A stretch of DNA of 64,000 nucleotides, from the NCBI RefSeq assembly GCF_000160755.1, contig NZ_GG668576.1:994506-1058505 (forward strand), in the 5' to 3' direction. Shown here piece by piece: positions 61,118-64,000 of the stretch (positions are counted from its first letter, which is position 1; each line of letters starts with the position of its first letter). The DNA is from Proteus mirabilis ATCC 29906 (GTDB lineage: Bacteria; Pseudomonadota; Gammaproteobacteria; Enterobacterales; Enterobacteriaceae). The translations under genes were made by a program, and so were the position numbers. A model generated the notes under the pieces. The model ran no database searches and had not been told where the DNA came from. It saw only the letters and a program-made list of their open reading frames with translations.

Positions 61118-61166
61118 AAATAAAAAGTAATTAAATAAATATTTATTATTTAATTACTTTTTATTT
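61118..61166 (+). repeat. 21-bp AT-rich perfect inverted repeat before pmfC
   Basis: Arms at 61118-61138 and 61146-61166 pair perfectly over 21 bp with a 7-base loop. It ends 24 bases before the usher start codon. The stem is AT-rich (central AGTAATTAAAT). Confidence 0.88.
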
Positions 61167-61190
61167 AATATAATAATTAGGCGTTTATTC

Positions 61191-63677
61191 ATGTTAATTC
61201 CTTATTCACCCCACACAATATGGAAGACCATTTGTGCGACTTTGCTATTAAGCTTGGCGTTTTTCTCACAAGCAGAGCAGGACGATTCTGTGGAATTTAA
61301 CATTCATATGCTAGACGCGGAAGATCGCGATAATGTCGACCTTTCACGTTTTTCTACCTCAAATTATATCATTCCGGGTATGTACTATTTAGATATTCGT
61401 CTAAATGGTCGCGACTTTCCTCGCCAAAATATTAATTATATTGAAGTAGCAGATAATCATTCCGTGGCTTGTATCGACCCTACTCTTTTAAAAAAGTTAA
61501 CAATCAACCAAGAAAACCAAAAATATATCAAACAAATATCACCAGATTGTTTTGATATTAGCCAATTACCCGGTATCTCGATTAAAAATGATGGTGGTGT
61601 ACTTGATATCACGTTACCACGCTCATTAATGAAATATGAAGAATCTGATTGGACTCCTCCGGAGCTTTGGGATAGCGGGGTCTCTGGGCTTATTTTTGAT
61701 TATACATTAACAGGAACGTCAACTCGCCCTAATAAAGGCAATAATAACAATACGTTAACTGGTTATGGTCAAGCGGGATTAAACTTGGGTGAATGGCGTT
61801 TACGAGCTGAATATCAAGGCAATTATTCTTCTGAATATTCATCTAACAATCGTTTTGATTGGAACCAAATTTATGCCTATAAGCCATTACCAGATCTCGC
61901 AGCCAAACTAACGGTTGGGGAAACTTATTTAAACTCTCAAATTTTTGATAGTTTCCGTTTTACAGGAGCCAATTTACAAAGCGATGAGAGAATGTTACCC
62001 CCATCTCTCCAAGGCTATGCACCTGAAATTCATGGCATCGCCAATACCAATGCAAAAGTGACGGTAACCCAAAATGGACGTTTAATTTATGAGACAACCG
62101 TACCTGCTGGCCCTTTCGTGATTAACCATCTACAAAATACCGTACAGGGTCAACTCGATGTTAGAGTTGAAGAGCAAAATGGTAAGATTAACGAATTTCA
62201 AGTGCAAACCGCTAATTTGCCTTATATGACTCGCCCAGGATCTGTGCGTTTTAATACCTCACTGGGACAGTCATCCGTGAACAACCATAAAATGCAAGGC
62301 CCTCTTTTCTATCAAGGGGATTTTTCATGGGGGATGAATAATACATGGTCTCTCTATGGTGGTGCTTTACTTACCGCTAAAGATTATAACGCATGGTCTT
62401 TAGGTATCGGCCATGATATGGGGCGTTTTGGTACCCTTTCTGGTGATATTACACAGTCTTATAGCAAAACCTATGATAATGAAAAAATCAATGGGATGTC
62501 TTTTAAACTAAACTATGCAAAAACTTTTGATGAGTACCACAGTACCATTACTTTTGCAGGTTATCGTTTCTCAGAAAAAACATTTCGCTCTTTTTCTCAG
62601 TATATTGATGAGCGTTATAACGGCATCAATAATAATGGCTATGAAAAAGAAATGTACACCATTACCGGTAATAAAACTTTTTGGGCAGATGATGCAGAGA
62701 AATCGACCACCCTCTATCTCTCTTATCGCCACCAAAATTATTGGGATAAAAATACTCAAGAGCAGTATGGTGTCACAGTAAGTCGCAATTTTTCCATTAT
62801 GGGGATTGAGCAAATCAATACCAACTTGTCAGCATTTCGTACCCAATATAAAGGGAATACTGACGATACGCTCTCTTTTAATATTTCACTACCATTAGGA
62901 AGTGGTCGCAATATTGGTTATAACTTGCAAGATAATAATGGCAAAGTGACACAAATGGCCTCTTATGCTGATAATCGTGATTATAATAATTTATGGCGCA
63001 TAAGAGCAGGCTTAAGTTCGGATAAGAAAGCCAATACCGATGGTTATTATCAACATCGTTCTCAGTATGCAGAAATCAATGCCAATGCAAGCTATCAACA
63101 AGATAATTACTTAGCAGTGGGCGCAACGATAAAAGGCGGTTTTACTGCTACTCGTTATGGAGCTGCATTACACAGTAGCAGTATGACCTCTAGCACCGCA
63201 AGAATAATGGTGGATACTGATGGTGTTGCAGGGGTGCCCTTTAATGGTCAAAGCACGACTACGAACCGCTTCGGCATTGGCGTACTAACCGACTTAACAA
63301 GTTATAACAATGTTGATGCACGTATTGACGTCGATAAGATGGATCAAGATATTGAAACGCGTAAAGCCATTGCTTCAACAACCTTAACAGAAGGTGCCAT
63401 TGGTTATTACCAATTTCCGGTTCGTCAAGGTGAACGCTTAATGGCTGTCTTACAGACAACTGATAATAAATACCCTCCTTTTGGTGCGGAAGTCACCAAT
63501 CAAAAAGGGGAAAGTATTGGTATGGTGATGGAAGAAGGCCTTGTTTATATTGCGGGTGTTAACCTTAATGAATCATTAAATGTAATTTGGAACGGTAAAA
63601 CACAATGTTCAATTACCATTCCCGCGGAAATAACAGATCCCTTAAAACATCAATCGCTCGTTTGTCAGGATCGTTAA
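61191..63677 (+). CDS. pmfC: PMF fimbrial outer-membrane usher
   Basis: Twenty-four-stranded outer-membrane channel that receives chaperone-subunit complexes and assembles the fimbria. The 828-aa product has a signal peptide (hydrophobic ATLLLSLAFFSQA), the N-terminal usher domain beginning VEFNIHMLD, the beta-barrel with PAGPFVINHLQ and the plug region, and C-terminal domains with a disulfide-forming pair C(SITIP)...C near the end. It lies between pmfA and pmfD; two hairpins upstream would keep its level below PmfA. Confidence 0.94.
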   Translation: MLIPYSPHTIWKTICATLLLSLAFFSQAEQDDSVEFNIHMLDAEDRDNVDLSRFSTSNYIIPGMYYLDIRLNGRDFPRQNINYIEVADNHSVACIDPTLLKKLTINQENQKYIKQISPDCFDISQLPGISIKNDGGVLDITLPRSLMKYEESDWTPPELWDSGVSGLIFDYTLTGTSTRPNKGNNNNTLTGYGQAGLNLGEWRLRAEYQGNYSSEYSSNNRFDWNQIYAYKPLPDLAAKLTVGETYLNSQIFDSFRFTGANLQSDERMLPPSLQGYAPEIHGIANTNAKVTVTQNGRLIYETTVPAGPFVINHLQNTVQGQLDVRVEEQNGKINEFQVQTANLPYMTRPGSVRFNTSLGQSSVNNHKMQGPLFYQGDFSWGMNNTWSLYGGALLTAKDYNAWSLGIGHDMGRFGTLSGDITQSYSKTYDNEKINGMSFKLNYAKTFDEYHSTITFAGYRFSEKTFRSFSQYIDERYNGINNNGYEKEMYTITGNKTFWADDAEKSTTLYLSYRHQNYWDKNTQEQYGVTVSRNFSIMGIEQINTNLSAFRTQYKGNTDDTLSFNISLPLGSGRNIGYNLQDNNGKVTQMASYADNRDYNNLWRIRAGLSSDKKANTDGYYQHRSQYAEINANASYQQDNYLAVGATIKGGFTATRYGAALHSSSMTSSTARIMVDTDGVAGVPFNGQSTTTNRFGIGVLTDLTSYNNVDARIDVDKMDQDIETRKAIASTTLTEGAIGYYQFPVRQGERLMAVLQTTDNKYPPFGAEVTNQKGESIGMVMEEGLVYIAGVNLNESLNVIWNGKTQCSITIPAEITDPLKHQSLVCQDR

Positions 63678-63708
63678 CAAATAAAATTAATAATGAGAGA
63701 TAATTAAC

Positions 63709-64000
63709 ATGAACTCATTCAGCACACTAAAAACACTATTTTGTGGCTCTTTGCTGGCACTGAGTCTAGTGAATACAACGCAAGCGGGTGTTTCACTGGA
63801 TAGAACTCGTATTGTATTAACGGGCAATGAAAACTCAGCCAGTGTTAATTTAAAAAATACCAGCCCTGATATTCCTTTTTTAGCGCAATCTTGGGTTGAA
63901 AATGAAAATGGGCAGAAGATCTCTTCACCCTTAGTGGCACTTCCACCGTTACAACGCCTTGATGGTGCTCAAAAAGGCGTAGTTCGCATTACAAAAACAG
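63709..64000 (+). CDS. pmfD: PMF periplasmic fimbrial chaperone (cut by window end)
   Basis: PapD-like chaperone that holds fimbrial subunits in the periplasm. Only the first 97 codons are in the window. The visible part has a signal peptide (TLFCGSLLALSLVNTTQA, cleavage before GVSLDRTRI), the first-strand pattern VSLDRTRIVLTGNENSASV, and the PFLAQSWVENENGQ stretch typical of these chaperones. It starts 32 bases after the usher stop with GAGAG upstream, so it is in the same operon. Remaining pmf genes lie beyond the window. Confidence 0.92.
   Translation, partial: MNSFSTLKTLFCGSLLALSLVNTTQAGVSLDRTRIVLTGNENSASVNLKNTSPDIPFLAQSWVENENGQKISSPLVALPPLQRLDGAQKGVVRITKT

Overview
The window reads as chromosomal core sequence from a low-GC member of the Enterobacterales, most likely Proteus mirabilis. 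Gene order follows the Escherichia coli cysK-ptsHI-crr to purL-mltF stretch, the base composition is AT-rich, and the last 3.5 kb matches the P. mirabilis pmf (PMF) fimbrial operon. All identifications come from reading the sequence and remembered families; no search was run.

Layout. 1-9.1 kb: cysK; ptsH-ptsI-crr (the general PTS and glucose IIA); then, on the minus strand, the sulfate/thiosulfate uptake operon cysP-cysT-cysW-cysA followed by cysM. 9.3-13.2 kb: yfeX (Dyp-type peroxidase), lipoprotein yfeY, acetyltransferase ypeA, hemF and an unrecognised small lipoprotein. 13.3-22.7 kb: a minus-strand housekeeping run, ndk, rlmN, a short PilW/PilF-like TPR lipoprotein, rodZ, ispG, hisS, yfgM, bamB and der. 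22.9-30.4 kb: the periplasmic defence pair yfhM (bacterial alpha-2-macroglobulin) and pbpC. 30.6-38.4 kb: pepB with a shortened sseB, then the complete iscRSUA-hscBA-fdx-iscX iron-sulfur operon with two abutting IscR-type sites in front of iscR. 38.4-43.5 kb: trmJ, suhB, and a small accessory insert of an M24-fold protein plus a TetR regulator where E. coli has other genes, then hcaT. 43.5-54 kb: glyA, hmp (with an NsrR-like operator), an unknown membrane protein, glnB, a glutamine-dependent NAD synthetase, and the glrK-qseG-glrR two-component locus. Upstream of glrK lies a recognisable GlmY small RNA gene with a sigma-54-type promoter and three TGTC-N10-(G/T)ACA GlrR boxes. 54-59.6 kb: purL and mltF. 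59.6-64 kb: a long AT-rich spacer and the pmfA-pmfC-pmfD start of the fimbrial operon, cut by the window end.

How the parts work together. Sulfate import (CysPTWA) feeds the two O-acetylserine sulfhydrylases (CysK, CysM). The cysteine made is the sulfur donor used by IscS in the isc operon, whose clusters in turn serve IspG and RlmN in this same window. GlrK/GlrR and GlmY sit together and form a closed cell-envelope circuit with sigma-54. PurR-type boxes occur at both glyA and purL, linking one-carbon supply and purine synthesis.

No convincing new multi-gene system was found. The most informative points are the GlmY/GlrR regulatory region, the M24-fold protein lacking most metal ligands beside a TetR gene and a 20-bp palindrome, the half-length SseB, the tandem hairpins between pmfA and pmfC, and the glutamine-dependent NadE next to PII.
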